Below are positions 22,388 to 34,499 of a DNA stretch of 64,000 bases, piece after piece. This DNA comes from Sabellastarte sp. h YS-2021 (taxonomy: Eukaryota; Annelida; Polychaeta; Sabellida; Sabellidae): the NCBI GenBank assembly GCA_964017235.1, contig OZ024931.1, positions 22,854,189 to 22,918,188 on the forward strand, given 5' to 3'. The position numbers were made by a program, and so were the translations under genes. The stretch's first letter is position 1; each line of letters starts with the position of its first letter. Under the pieces are notes generated by a model. It was given only the letters and a program-made list of their open reading frames with translations, had not been told where the DNA came from and did not search any database.

Positions 22388-22485
22388 GAGAAGGACACAG
22401 TGTTGCATCACAAAGCTGATATGGTGAGCAGATTGGAGGAGAAAACCAAGCAGATGGCTCAGACCATTGGTGACATGGAGAACAG
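22388..22485 (+). CDS. RUFY2: RUFY2-like protein, coiled-coil exon (2nd in window)
   Basis: Acceptor 'tattcag', donor 'gtgagt'. It starts in phase 0 and ends two bases into a codon. It encodes EKDTVLHHKADMVSRLEEKT, then KQMAQTIGDMEN plus part of Arg. Joined to the preceding exon it aligns without gaps to the vertebrate RUFY2 coiled coil, where KLQ is followed by twenty residues ending RLEEKT. It continues the parallel coiled coil that dimerises RUFY proteins and carries Rab-binding sites in vertebrates. The exon lies about 130 bases downstream of a hairpin-ended element's tail. Confidence 0.92.
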
Positions 22486-23611
22486 GTGAGTCAGCTGATC
22501 CCCTTACTCGCCAATCACTCGCAGCATAACACAGACCAGCCCTCACTAAATGTCACAGGGTGTTACATATTAGGATGCTTTAAAACTTCTAAAAATTTAA
22601 ATTCAAATTTTTTTAGAGTTATGATTGACCTAAAATTGGTTGGTATGTAATGTAATGTAAGCGTATGATTTATCCTAAAAATGCAAACATAGCTGAACAT
22701 TGTAAAGGCCAGTTACCAGAAAATGTTTGTCCGCAAAGAGAAATTCCTTTTTTTCTGGATAAAGTTCAGAGGAAGAAGCCCTCCTGTGAACCTATTTTGT
22801 GTATTACTCAGGACATCTGCAAAGCAGTAGTAACAGTAACAGAATCAAACAAGTTAAAATATTAAAATGAAATTCAATATGGAAGAATGCAGTCATAATA
22901 TATATTTTAATGCTTTCATCAGTAGCTAGTAAATATATTTTTAAACTGCTTTAAAACTTATCTTTATGTAGATTTATGGCAACATGTCATAATTACTGAA
23001 GAAAGTATTTTTGTAGTTTGTACGTTTGGAAAGTATATATTTTCTCTTTTCTGTTCATATTCTGTTAGTATAAGTAGAGATAAATAAAACACTTAAATAA
23101 ACACTTGCATGCATAAATTAGAGTAATTGTTTAAAATGAAGTAGTTATTTCATTGTCACATAAAAAGTCAATGAGTATGGAAAGAGTGTACACAATTTTT
23201 CTTATTTCTTTGACAAAAAGAAAATTACATATTGAAGCTCCATATAGTTATTTCTATTATCATGTCAATCTTGTGCATGCTTGTGCTGTTTGTGGTAACT
23301 TGTACTGTTGTATTTTTGCCTATGTATTTGCTGATACATTTTTTTTTTATTTTTTTTCTATTTTATGCATTGATGTGCTTACCCTGCCCACCACTGCACG
23401 CCATTGGTTAATTCTCCTGTCAATCATCCTTGCTGCCATGTCAACAACTGCTTGAACTCACTCTTTCCTGATGCCTGGTATATCTATATCTTCATATTTG
23501 ATTTTTAAAAAATGTGGGTATCACTTTAATTATTAATATTTACAAATTTGTTTGAAACAATATATGTTTTGTGATAATTTTTTCGTACACTTTGCTACTA
23601 CGAACACTCAG
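22486..23611. other. RUFY intron, nothing recognised
   Basis: AT-rich intron of 1.1 kb. A T-rich run sits at about 23338-23362. No gene or named repeat is visible. Confidence 0.4.
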
Positions 23612-23698
23612 ACATAAACAGTGCTTACTAGAAAAACAAGCAGCAGAGGAAACGGCCAGAAAACTAGGCCAGCAGTTAGCTGACAAAGATGTCAAACG
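23612..23698 (+). CDS. RUFY2: RUFY2-like protein, coiled-coil exon (3rd in window)
   Basis: An 87-base exon. The acceptor is 'cactcag' at 23611, which keeps the frame; the alternative AG at 23621 would bring an immediate stop. It completes Arg and encodes HKQCLLEKQAAEETARKLGQ then QLADKDVK plus two bases. The donor is 'gttagc', weaker than its neighbours. Heptad-like and highly charged, as expected of the RUFY coiled coil. This stretch is less conserved across animals than the flanking exons, so the call rests on phase, position and composition. Confidence 0.85.
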
Positions 23699-23914
23699 GT
23701 TAGCAATAAAGACCAGTCATGGTTTTGTTTTCTTATACTTTACATTGTCATCCTAAGGTGAGGCATGTATTTTGTAAAATGCTTTGTCTCAAGTAGTTTT
23801 GCAAAAAACCTTAAAGATGAAATAAGGAGAGAAATAAGTGTAACCATTGATCTGTTGGGGGCAGTTATTTTTATGTGGTATAATAATAGTCACAGGTAAG
23901 TAGATTTAGATGTC

Positions 23915-24075
23915 TACCACTGTTGCCTTGTGGGTAACACACTTGCCTAGGAACAGAGAGGATGTGGGTTTGAACCCAGGTACAGGCAAATACAAGGTGG
24001 CTGAGATGAGCACTTAAAATGGCAGTCTTCTGTCATCGTGTCCTATCCAGAGTGGCAGGCGAAAGAACCTCAGCA
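23915..24075 (+). mobile_element. tRNA-derived SINE (family C)
   Basis: The A-box region 'gttgccttgtgggtaacaca' and B-box 'gggtttgaacccaggta' are tRNA-like; the tail ('cctatccagagtggcaggcg') is not tRNA. Single copy in this window. Its right end is indistinct. Confidence 0.6.
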
Positions 24076-24293
24076 ACATTGATTAGCTTGATAGCTTAGG
24101 CTGTACTTGTGTGTAATTATTTTGAGGATGTTCAGTATTTGATGTGACAATTGGTCACAAGCAATTCAAGGAGGTGGAAAGTAAGGAAAAAAGGATAATT
24201 GTCATAAGAGTAAGAATTTTGTATTTATAAACATGGATCGCTATTTATATGAGAGGTCATCCTACACCTGTAAACTTCACTGTGTTAGTAATT

Positions 24294-24479
24294 AAGTGTC
24301 CCTAAAAAGGGCGCTTATTTGTTTTCGCTTCAGTTTCCTCGCCCCCACTGCCCCGCATTATGGTCTCCCTTGAATATCTCCCTTATTAATGGAAGCTTTT
24401 TAACCATATTTGGCAGTTATATACCTTAGGCATGGGAAAATTTTTTCACATGCTTAAATTTGACCTTTGATCTTTATCA
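24294..24479 (+). mobile_element. Left part of a hairpin-ended element split by a DIRS insertion
   Basis: Hairpin arms AAGTGTCC / GGGCGCTT (24294-24316), then 'cagtttcctcgcccccactg' and 'tatggtctcccttgaatatc', closely matching 58519-58710. Similarity stops at about 24479, where the DIRS element begins. The right part resumes at 30007. About 500 bp present in the other copy is missing between the two parts. Confidence 0.75.
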
Positions 24480-27400
24480 CAATTTTTTTTCCCCACCCCA
24501 GGTACAGCTTTGCAAAATAAAATCCAGAAAAACCTTGAGAAATCCTTGGGTGATTCCTTAAATATACACTTAAGCAGCAAATGGGTACCTTCCAGGCATC
24601 CATGTTGGAAGCGTTTCAGTCGCTCCGAGAGGAGTTGGCTACACAAAAGAAAGTCGAGGTAGAATCCTCACTTCCTGCTTCCAAACCTGGCTCGTCCAGT
24701 AACAATGCTGCCCCTCTGGATTTGCCCCCTCCAAGATCTAGTACTAACATTCAGAGCGAGGCTATGGATGTGGACTACGGTCCAGCACTCCCTCCTCGCC
24801 TAGTACTTAACCAAGATCCCTCAGATCAGTACGTTGCCCCCTCTGAGGGTCATCCCGAAGAGGTCTCGTACTCTCATAAAAAGCAAAGCCATAGGCAGCC
24901 AGTTGATCCGAGCTCTGCCTCCGACCAACCACATGAGGATTCCGATCAACCTCGGATCCCTTCTTCTAGACCTAAGAAACACTCTGACAAGAGCAAGCAT
25001 AAATCAAGGTCTAGATATGTGTCCTTTTCTTCAGAGGAAGATCAGTCCCCTGTAGCTAGACACAGGTCTTCTAAGCCCTCTAGGGCTCAGCCCTCAGGAG
25101 CAGCTTCTGATCAAGACCTCCCACAACATGATCCAGACCCACCTTATTATAGGGAAGTAGCTCTGTCTGACATTCCCTCACAATACTCTGAAGAAGTAGA
25201 CACCTTCAGGCGTATTCTCTCCCTCCCTGACCCCAGGGAATCTATGCCTAGGTCTTCTACGTTAGTATTGGGTCTAGATGATGAAAAAGGCCGTCAAGAG
25301 CTCAGACCTAGAGGTCCTTCCTCTATTCTACCCCTTAGCTCAGTTATCAAGGACGCCTTTGACAAATTTCAACATGACTTTAAGGCTGCCAATTTATCTG
25401 AGGGCAAATATGTCAAGCCTCCTCCTTCCACTTCTAAGTGGTACAAGGTGGGACAGCCCACATTTCAGGATAAAATTCAGGAGTTGAATACAGACTTTGC
25501 TAAGATCTGTATTACTCCTAGACCTCCTGGGGCCCCAGTAGCCAAAGTTCCCCTGCCAGTCCTCAAGGAGCTGGAACACCAGGCTAGACAAAATATCTCA
25601 ACCCTCAATTTCACCGCTGCATTTGCCAAAACCTCCTCTTCTTGCAATGCTTCCTTGGAAAAATGCCAACATGGCATTAAATCAACTGTTAAGAAGATTA
25701 AATCTCAGATTCAGAAAGGTTCCAATCCTGAGAAAGCAGCAAAGCGCGGATATGAGGAAGTAGCTGAGTACATGGATTTTTGGAACAAGACAGTTCTTGT
25801 TCAAGACAGGGCCCTCACATGTCTCAGCAAGTCTCTAGCCCATATTCTCCAGAGGGAGCTATACTCTATGGCTAATACCGGCTTGCTTAGGCGCGAAGCC
25901 GAGATGACTCTATTACATCCACAGTTAGGAGAAACGAGACGTCAAGAACTTAGGAACTCGTCCTTTTGGGGCTCTTCCTTGTTCGAGTCTCAACTCGTGA
26001 AGGAAGGTGAGGACTTCCTTCTCAAAAAAGGCACCTCAAAAGATTCTCAGGGTTTCGCACCCTACCAGAATAAGCCCTTTCGTGGTCCCCACAAGAAAAG
26101 AGGCTCCTACAGGAAACGCCCCTATGGGGGCAATACCTCTCAAAGCAGTAACCAATCCTTTCCCTCGGGAAGAGGAAAACCCAACTTCAGAGGCTCCAGG
26201 GGTCGTTTCGACCCCACAATAGGGGAAGGGGACGTGGAAACCCCCCTTCCCAATGACTCCTCCAAAGCCTCACTCAGTCCACCAGTAGGAGGTCGGCTAA
26301 CAAACAAATGTTCTCAAAACGTGTTAAACATTATCACCAATGGCTACGTTCTGCCATTCCGTTCAAAGCCAAACTTGATCAGATTTCCTCTGATTCTGTC
26401 AGAGTACAAGGCCCAACAAAAAGACCAAGCTTTGGCCACTTGTATCCAGTCTCTCCTGTCAAAGAACGCTATCGAAAGGGTGGAAAATGTAAAATCTCTC
26501 GGGTTTTACAGTCGCCTGTTTCTAGTACCCAAACCTCACCAAAGGTGGAGGCCAGTCATAGACTTAAGCAGGCTCAACACTTTTCTACACGTAGAAAAGT
26601 TCAAAATGGAAACTCCAGAGTCCATCCGGACTTCCCTGATTCCAGGGGAGTGGGTATCCTCGATAGATCTGTCAGACGCTTACCTACACATCCCCATCCA
26701 CCCAAACTCAAGGAAATACCTAAGGTTTTGCTACAAGGCTCAGGTGTTCCAGTTCACCTCCCTCCCGTTCGGGCTGGCCACAGCCCCCCAGGTCTTTACA
26801 ATGATTGTAAAGGAAGTGAAACTAATGGCCCTCTCAAGAGGACTCAGAATTCACCAATACCTGGACGACTGGCTGATCAGGTCCCAGTCTCAGGAGGAAG
26901 CCCAAGTGAACACACAGGCAGTGGTAGACCTAACTCAGTCCTTGGGGTGGATAATAAATCAGGAAAAATCAGAACTGAAACCTACTCAGGTGTTTTCGTT
27001 CGTGGGTTACGAATACCACCTAGATTCAGCCCTTGTAAAACCCACTCAAGAGAGATGGCTCAAACTTCAGGATTTGATCCTACGACTCAAGTCAAAACGT
27101 GTTTTGACTGCAAGATGTTTGATGTCTCTAATTGGGTTGGTAGCCTCAACGGAGAAAATGGTCCCGGAGGGACGCCTTCACATGAGGCCCTTTCAGTTTC
27201 ATCTCAAGGAGCACTGGAGATATCCTCAGTCACTGGACAACCTCCTTCCTTGGACAGAAGCCATTGCAGCCCACCTAGATTGGTGGCAAAATCCCTCAAA
27301 CGTGATGAAAGGTGCAGACCTTCATCCCAAAGACCACAGTATCCAACTCTTTACCGACGCCTCAAACGAAGGTTGGGGCGCTCACTTAGACCAAAACTCT

Positions 27401-30006
27401 ACAAAGGGTCTGTGGTCAGATCAGGAAAAAAGGCTACACATAAATGTCCTAGAATTGAAGGCGGTCTCCCTGGCCCTTCGAGACTTCAAGGACCAGTGCC
27501 AGAATCAAACAGTGTTAGTTGCGACGGACAACTCAACAGTGGTAGCCTACATCAACAAACAGGGAGGAACACACTCAGCAGAGATGTGCGCTCTCCTGTG
27601 GAAGATCATGACCTGGTGCCATCACTACCACATAACATTGAAAGCCAGGCACATTCCAGGGTGCCTGAATGTGATGGCCGACCTACTGTCCAGGTCCAAC
27701 CAAGTGCAGTCAACAGAATGGTCTCTGCACCCACAGGTGTTCAAACAGATCTGCCAGAAGTGGTTCACACCTCATGTAGACTTATTTGCCACTCACCTGA
27801 ACCACAAGCTCCCACTGTACGTGTCTCCTATCCCAGACCCAAGGGCCTGGGACATAGATGCTCTAAACATAAACTGGACCAAGCTCACAGCCTATGCGTA
27901 CCCTCCTACGGCTCTCCTTCACAAGGTGATCCAAAAGATCAGGCAATGCCATTGCCTGATCATCGTAATAGCCCCAGGCTGGCCAGGGATGCCCTGGTTT
28001 TGGGACCTAGTGCAGCTCTCAACAGAGATCCCACTACAACTCCCAGTGTCAACGACCCTACTCAAACAGTCCCACAAGTATGTGTTCCACAACAACCCCC
28101 AGCACCTGAACCTCCACGCCTGGTGTCTAGGAGCGGACAACTCCAAGAACAAGGCTTCTCTGTGGAGGTGGCAGAGAGAATTGCTGCCCCTCAGCGGTCA
28201 TCAACAAGGACCATCTATAAGTCAAAGTGGGCCCTTTTTGAAAAATGGTGCAGAGAAAATTCGGTGGATTTCTCCACTCCATCTGTGAAACAAATCTCAG
28301 ATTTTTTCATGTACCTGTACCAAGACCTAAACAGGCGCCCCTCGACCATTGATGGTTACAGGACTGCAATCGTTGACACTTTGGGCCCATCGGGCCAACA
28401 TATTGCACACAATGCAGACCTTCATAGGTTACTCTCCAGTTTTCACAGGGATCGTCCCAAAAGTTCCAGAAACTTACCCAAGTGGAACCTTTCTGTCGTC
28501 CTCAACGAGCTCACAAAAGCACCATTTGAGCCCATGAAAGACACAGACCTCAAACATCTCACTCTCAAAACTGCTTTCTTGCTAGCTTTGGCCTCCGGCA
28601 AGTGCCGCAGCGAAATCCATGCCTGGGTCGCAAACAAAGTATCTAATCTAGGCCAATGGGAAAAGGTCGCCTTGTTCCCCTCTTCTGATTTCATAGCCAA
28701 AAACCAACTAGCAAGAGAAGGTTCTCAAAGTGTGTCTCCGGTGACTATTCCTGCTTTGACAGTTTAAAGAAGACAGGACCCTGTGTCCGGTACGGGCCCT
28801 GAGGTATTATCTGGACCGAACCAAAGACCTGAGAGGGTCTCGTTCCCTCCTTTTTATCTCTTTCAAGAAAGGACATACCTCAGACATCAGACCCGCTACT
28901 CTCTCTTCCTGGTTGAAACAAACCATCCTACTTTGTTACAAACAAGCAGACCAACAAGCCTTGGACTTGGTCCAAGTTAAAGCGCATGACATCCGGGCCT
29001 TCGCGGCCTCTAAGGCCTTTTACGGTGGAGTATCGGTGGACCAAATCATGCAAGCCTGTCACTGGAAAGCTCACAACACATTTACAAATTTTTACCTCAA
29101 AGACCTTACTTGGTCGGACACCGACAACATTATGTATCTGGGACCCGTAGTGGCGGCACAACAAGTCCTAGATCCTTCCCCTCAGACCAGTTGTCCTCGG
29201 AAAGAAAAAAGGGGGGGGGGGCACATCCGCTACAACCAAGTCTTCAGGAGTCTCTCCCAGGATCTAGGTATTCCTTTACCTTCAAGATGTTACGGGTAAG
29301 GTCATTTTGTTTTTTAATTATCAAGTATTTTGTATTAAGGACTTACTTAGTTGTCATTAATCTCATATTTAGGTGATAAAAATTTATGAGATGTCCAACC
29401 ATTGGGTTGGTCAGTCATTCGTGAAGGTCCCTCAGGGACCCTAGACCTCAAGTGAGCACTGCTGCACTTCCGTCCTACAGTCAAACATCTAGACAGTTTC
29501 AGCACTGTCTCTCTTTTACTTAGGTTTTTGGCTTTACAGTCCCGGTCTTCGGGATCGGGGCACTGTAAATGGGACTCAGACTGGTATTTCTGGCACTATT
29601 CTATATATATCTTAGTTCAAAATTCTTAGAAAAAATGACATATCTTCCAGTCTCAGCTGTAATCCCGCCACCGGGCAGTTGAATTCAGCATTAAGTCCCA
29701 CATGGTAAGCTATTGTAGCGTAATAAAATTGAAAATTTTAATTACTTAAATGTAGCTTTTATAAGCTACAAGCTTACCATGTGGGACTTAGGAGAGTCCC
29801 ACCCTGCCTCCCCGCTGTTTACAGCTGAGGGGGAGGTTTTAGAAAATTTCAACGAGAAAGTAGGACGATTGGTCAGAAGTTATCACGTGACGACAACTAC
29901 CAGCATATCCGGTGGCTAACAAGAACTGTCTTTTTTTCTAAGACGTTGGCCACGGGTGTGGCAACCTTATAAAAGCTACATTTAAGTAATTAAAATTTTC
30001 AATTTT
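24480..30006 (+). mobile_element. DIRS-order retrotransposon, nearly whole fossil
   Basis: A tyrosine-recombinase retrotransposon. Parts in order: a gag-like region rich in Ser, Pro and charged residues (about 24580-26250); reverse transcriptase (about 26280-27250) with the DIRS signature PPVGGRL and catalytic YLDD; RNase H (about 27330-27690) with LFTDAS; tyrosine recombinase (about 28150-29130) with HDIRAFAASKA; then the internal complementary region (29692-29797) and right terminal repeat ending about 30006. Overlap of the RT-RNase H and recombinase frames is normal for the order. No left terminal repeat was found, so the left end seems lost. Long frames and sharp terminal structure suggest a fairly young copy; I judge it broken, with about one break in the coding part besides the missing end. 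Confidence 0.85.
29692..30006 (+). repeat. DIRS internal complementary region and right terminal repeat
   Basis: Bases 29692-29711 and 29771-29790 are perfect 20-bp inverted copies of each other (TAAGTCCCACATGGTAAGCT and its complement). Bases 29725-29765 are the reverse complement of the final 41 bases at 29966-30006. This is the head-to-head junction design that DIRS elements are thought to use to template a circle. Confidence 0.8.
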
Positions 30007-30425
30007 GTGTTTTTGCCTTATATCTCCTTTATTCTTGCCATTAGAGCTTTAGAATGTATTAAGAGGTATTGGGTGAAGAGTCTAGATAGCCAGTCAGATT
30101 TAACCCTTGACCACCCCTTATGGGTCAAACTGGGGTCATAAAATAGCCGATTTTGTGTTTTTGCCTTATAGTTCTTTTAAAAGTACGCTTCTTACAAACT
30201 ATAGCATTTTTTAAATTAACTTTTTATAATTTATGACCATAGAAAACCAAATAAAGATTAAATTTTTCTTTCATATTAATGCATAAGCCTCCACATTGTC
30301 TGCTTAACCTTCACTTCTTCTCTCAGCGCTGTATGTTTTTATTTTCCAAAACCTTTTTCTGCTTTATATTATATTGCATTTAACCTTAGGGGACGCTTTA
30401 TTTTTGTTAGGAAAAATGAGTAATT
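30007..30425 (+). mobile_element. Right part of the hairpin-ended element split by DIRS
   Basis: Starts 'gtgtttttgcc' and follows 59230-59950 through 'gagctttagaatgtattaag', 'gggtcaaactggggtcata' and 'gcataagcctccacattgtc'. It ends with GGGGACGCTT and an ATTTTT/AAAAAT hairpin at about 30400-30420, matching the right end of the copy at 58519-59952. Confidence 0.75.
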
Positions 30426-30959
30426 TTGTTGTGAAAAATTATGTTGCTGCCTTGTGAACTACTAATGAAACAATGTGGTCATCAAACACCCTAAAATAGA
30501 TGAGATAAAATGAATGATTGAAAAAGTCAAGAGTTAGGCATCAAGTGATATATGGGTAACGTAACAGGGTGGGAGTAAGCTGGGTAGTGAAAGACATATA
30601 TAGACTGATGTTGGTAATGTAAGCCAACAAGCATGATTATCAGATTAGTATGTTAAATGTTCTGTCATGGATCTCCCCTCTGGCAAAATGTAATCTATCT
30701 TTTGACTTTGGTAATGGCTATAAGGGCATGTCGTGGGTGGGGGGCATTGTATCATGGTTACAGACCACCACCATAATCCATTGGATTCGGGTAATTAAGA
30801 AGTGTGCTTGTAGTATAGAAATAGTGTATAATCTATTAAATTTTAAATAGTTTCACTCCTATATGTATTAGCTATTTTTCTGCTAATTATAGCTAAGCTA
30901 TTATTGATGTTAGACTTCTGCAGCTTTTATTAGTACTTTGGGTACTATAGAATCTGGAT
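30426..30959. other. RUFY intron, nothing recognised
   Basis: AT-rich intronic DNA with no recognised gene, RNA or repeat family. Confidence 0.35.
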
Positions 30960-31560
30960 ATAATGCCTCTAAAAATGTTTAATTTTCTGAATTCCAGCTG
31001 CCATCTTGAATTTTGTGGAGAACGCAAATATTGATTATTTTGAAAAGCGTTAGAAATAGAGCAATTTCAAGTGAACTTTGGATACTTTGGGTACTATAGA
31101 ACCATCTTGAATTCTGCCAGAAATGGAAAATGTTGATTTTCTCGAAAAGCCTTAGAAATAGAGCAATTTTGAGCAAATTTTGGACTCTGTGAGTACTAGG
31201 CACCCTTAATATGATGCCTTGGAAACATTTTTTAATTTTCTCAATTCTGCCATCTTGAATTTGGCGGAAAATGAAAATGTTGATTATCTTTAAACCATTA
31301 CAGATAGAGTGATTTTGAGCAAATTTTAGACCCTTTAGGCACTGTAGACACTGGAAATAATGCTTTGGAAAAAGTTTCGGCTGCCATCTTGAATTTCAGT
31401 GGAAATGAAAAATGTTGATCATTTTGAAAACTGTTAGAGCAATTTTGAGCACATTTTAGACCCTTTGGGTACTAAAAATCCTAGATATAGTACCTCAGAG
31501 AAATTTTTACTCTTCGAATTCCAACCGCGATCTTGATTATTGGCAGAAATGGAAAATGTC
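30960..31560 (+). repeat. Diverged tandem array (~120-145 bp units, about 5)
   Basis: Units share 'gccatcttgaatttt', 'gaaaatgttgatt', 'ttagaaatagagcaatttt' and 'ttgggtacta'. It is distantly related to the core of the element at 15051-16152, which has 'ggcggccattttgaatttt'. No ends found. A further diverged unit of the 12880-13170 type lies at about 31680-31800. Confidence 0.65.
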
Positions 31561-31830
31561 TCATTTACTAATGGCTGAATTCTTTGTAATGTTAGATATA
31601 CCATATCCCATCTGGGGATGCACTATGTTGAATTTACACAATTCTAATTGGTTCTAAAACTTAAAATGTGAAAACAACCTTTTTGGAAGTCATATCCTGT
31701 GAATCTTTTACAAGTGTCAGATTTGATCTTTGACCCCTGCTTCAGGGTTCAGTTGGGTCATCGTATTGAAAAAGCCCTTTTCATCTCTTTTTTTTTGCTA
31801 CTTGTGGTTTGAAACATTTTCTCCTATCAG

Positions 31831-33179
31831 ACTACCTGCATTTCTGCTTAATAACCAGTTCATACAGCCATCTATTTAAATTAAGGATATACATCTACCA
31901 TTAATTGTGTTAAAAGAATAGAAGACATTTGAGAGGATTTTTGGCCCTAGGGTAGATTAATATATGTGTTAAGACCCTTATCCAATTCAAATATGCATTA
32001 TTCTTTTGAATATCCAAATAATAACTTATTAACCCCTGGTAACTATGGTGATGTAACATGAGTGAAAAAAATTAATTTTTCAAAGTTTACACAGACTAAG
32101 CAAGAGTTATGTGCCATATTTTACTCATTAAGATTCTGCCCATTTGGACCTTTAGAGTGATACCCATGTTGTATGTTTTGTATGTATATTTAAAAGCTGT
32201 GCTACTTCTCACTGTTTTAAGTTGGAACAAGAATGGTGCAGTTCATCAGACAGGAGCACCATTAAAAGTCATGTGACCAGATTTTTAACCAATTAAATGA
32301 ACATATTTAGTGCTAATGTATAGTAAAAATATATATGTTATTGTATCAGGAATTTCAGTCCATCAAAATTTAAGATTCTGATATCGAAAAGTTCAATCTC
32401 GTATTTTTCTAAAGTCCAAAATTTGACTACTGTAAGAATTACATATTCTTTTCTTTTTCTTATTTAGTGGCTCACTATTGTTCTTTTAATCAAAATGAAA
32501 GGTTTGAACACTCTGGCATAGGCACAAATGTGTGCTATTTCCTGTAGGTATATAGGTGTTTGTTGAATGTAGAAATATAATATACCATGGTATTTAACTT
32601 AATGGGATTCATGACTTGTAATTGTGATGTCAGGGATTTGATATTCTGCTATGACAATTTCAGATCCTGATCTCATAACTTTAAATTTGAAACACAGAAA
32701 AATTTACCAATTAACAAACAGGGTTGGATTTTCTGACATCATAACTTCCATTTGGAGTTTTTAAAATCAGAATTTGAAATTCTGATAGATTGGAGTTTCT
32801 GACAAACCATAAGAACATTAATTTAAAGTGTATTACAATATTGCAAAAAGTTAGCTTTAAATAGATTGTGACTATTTTTATATTGTATCACAATTAAAAA
32901 CTAGATGCACTCAGAGAGTCAGAGCAAAATGCTTGACTCCATGTGACCAGTCTTACAAGTGTTATAAAGCATTGTTAGAAAGACAATAAAATAAAACTGA
33001 ACATGTGGATTAATTTCCAGTGGATTTCCCCCCACTGAGGAACACATGTATACCTGAACACCCACATCCAGACACTGAATAAATATTTTGTGGGTATTTT
33101 GTGAGTTCACGATTATAGTGTGGCTCACTCTCTAGCTGACATTATTATAAATGTTAATTGATAAAATGGGCACAAAGTG
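31831..33179. other. RUFY intron, nothing recognised
   Basis: AT-rich intron with no supported feature. Several short segments around 32340-32820 reuse 'ttctga' and 'gatttc'-like words but do not form a clear array. Confidence 0.3.
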
Positions 33180-33612
33180 TACCAGAAACCACTGAGCACA
33201 CACGTCCACCATGGTGGCATTTCCCAAAATTTTGGAGGTTTATTGGTATCCAGAATATTAATGGGATCTTTCCTAAAATGTAATCACTTCTTCCCACGGC
33301 TACTCCCTTCCTACTAAAAATTTAACATCAAAATTTGTTCATTACTTTTGAAGAAATATGAAGTAGAAAGTCAGATTCATTGAAAATACATTGAAAATGG
33401 GACCTCTGAAACTTCATGATTTTTTGCATCCAAAATCTGATCCAATCTTCCCAAGAATTAGTAACTTCTTCCTTTGGCCAGGTCCTACCCACAAAAAAAA
33501 TTTATAAAGTTCTGTTCATTTGTTCTGGAGTAATGTAAACACCAAAAACAGACAGACTGACAAATAGACAAAAAATCACACAAAAACATAAACTCCTGGT
33601 GGAGGTAAAAAT
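33180..33612 (-). mobile_element. Hairpin-headed element in minus orientation
   Basis: Read on the minus strand it begins with 'tttacctccaccaggagttt' (CTCC and GGAG pairing across ACCA) and then 'gtctatttgtcagtctgtct', like the head at 17829. Two diverged ~150-bp units follow ('ttaatgggatctttcctaaa' and 'ctgatccaatcttcccaaga' on the + strand). It is the only copy of the class I see in this orientation. Confidence 0.5.
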
Positions 33613-34299
33613 ACTGGTTAAAAGCCTCTCCTTGGTGAAATCACTCACAGTAATCTTTTGTGATGGACAGTCAAGGAATTGAAATTGAAAAAGGAAAATG
33701 AAAACATAAATAAATAAAAATGATGAATACAACACCTACCTCTTTATTATCTTTATGTCAATTTCAACACATAAAATGAAAATAAATATTTTTACCTAAA
33801 GACAGAAAGTATCACAAGCCAGGTTTGTGACCTCACAATGACAAAAACATTGTGACATCATTAAGTAATGACATCATTGGAAAGCAAAATATTTATTTAC
33901 GTATGTGATGAAGTGAATCATATTTCTCTCTATTTGCCTAATTGAAAATAAAAAAACTGTCTCTTGACCTTAATTTTCACTTAAATTTTAACAAATTTGG
34001 ATGCATCTGTCTGTACCCCATGAATTATCTGCCAATAAAATTTGATGTTACAGTTTTTGAGTTAAAAGGCCAAAATGTTCCACTGAGACAGAATGACAGA
34101 AAGACGGACGTAACTGATCAGAGTAACCCTCTCCTCTCATCGAGCGTTAACTCTATTCAACATGTAATATCAGCACCCAATATCAAAACATTATAATGTC
34201 TTAAATATATTGTGAATTCAGATTTTATGCCAGGTCTTTATAATTTATATTCAATACGAATGGCTCCTTCAGAACTGGAATCAGTGTTATGAAAGATTC
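33613..34299. other. RUFY intron, nothing recognised
   Basis: AT-rich intron up to the left end of the large DIRS-type element. 'ccccatgaattatctgcc' near 34017 and similar phrases suggest more diverged hairpin-element core units, not resolved. Confidence 0.3.
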
Positions 34300-34499
34300 A
34301 TTTTATTGCGTAAAATACCCTTACCTTATCCTCACTAGTCCTATGTGTTAGCGAGAGCAAACATCCACGACCAACTCGAATATTTTAAAAGAAATATTCT
34401 TGTTATTACCCTGCGCGTGTGTGGACTGCGCATGCGCCGCGGCCGTAGTTCCCGTTTATAGTTCATATTTTATTTGGTCGTCGGAGAGTAAACATCGAC

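Noticed and set aside
23622-23698. Alternative start of the third RUFY exon at the nearer AG
   Set aside because: It would put a stop codon three codons in; the AG at 23611 keeps phase and gives a coiled-coil reading.
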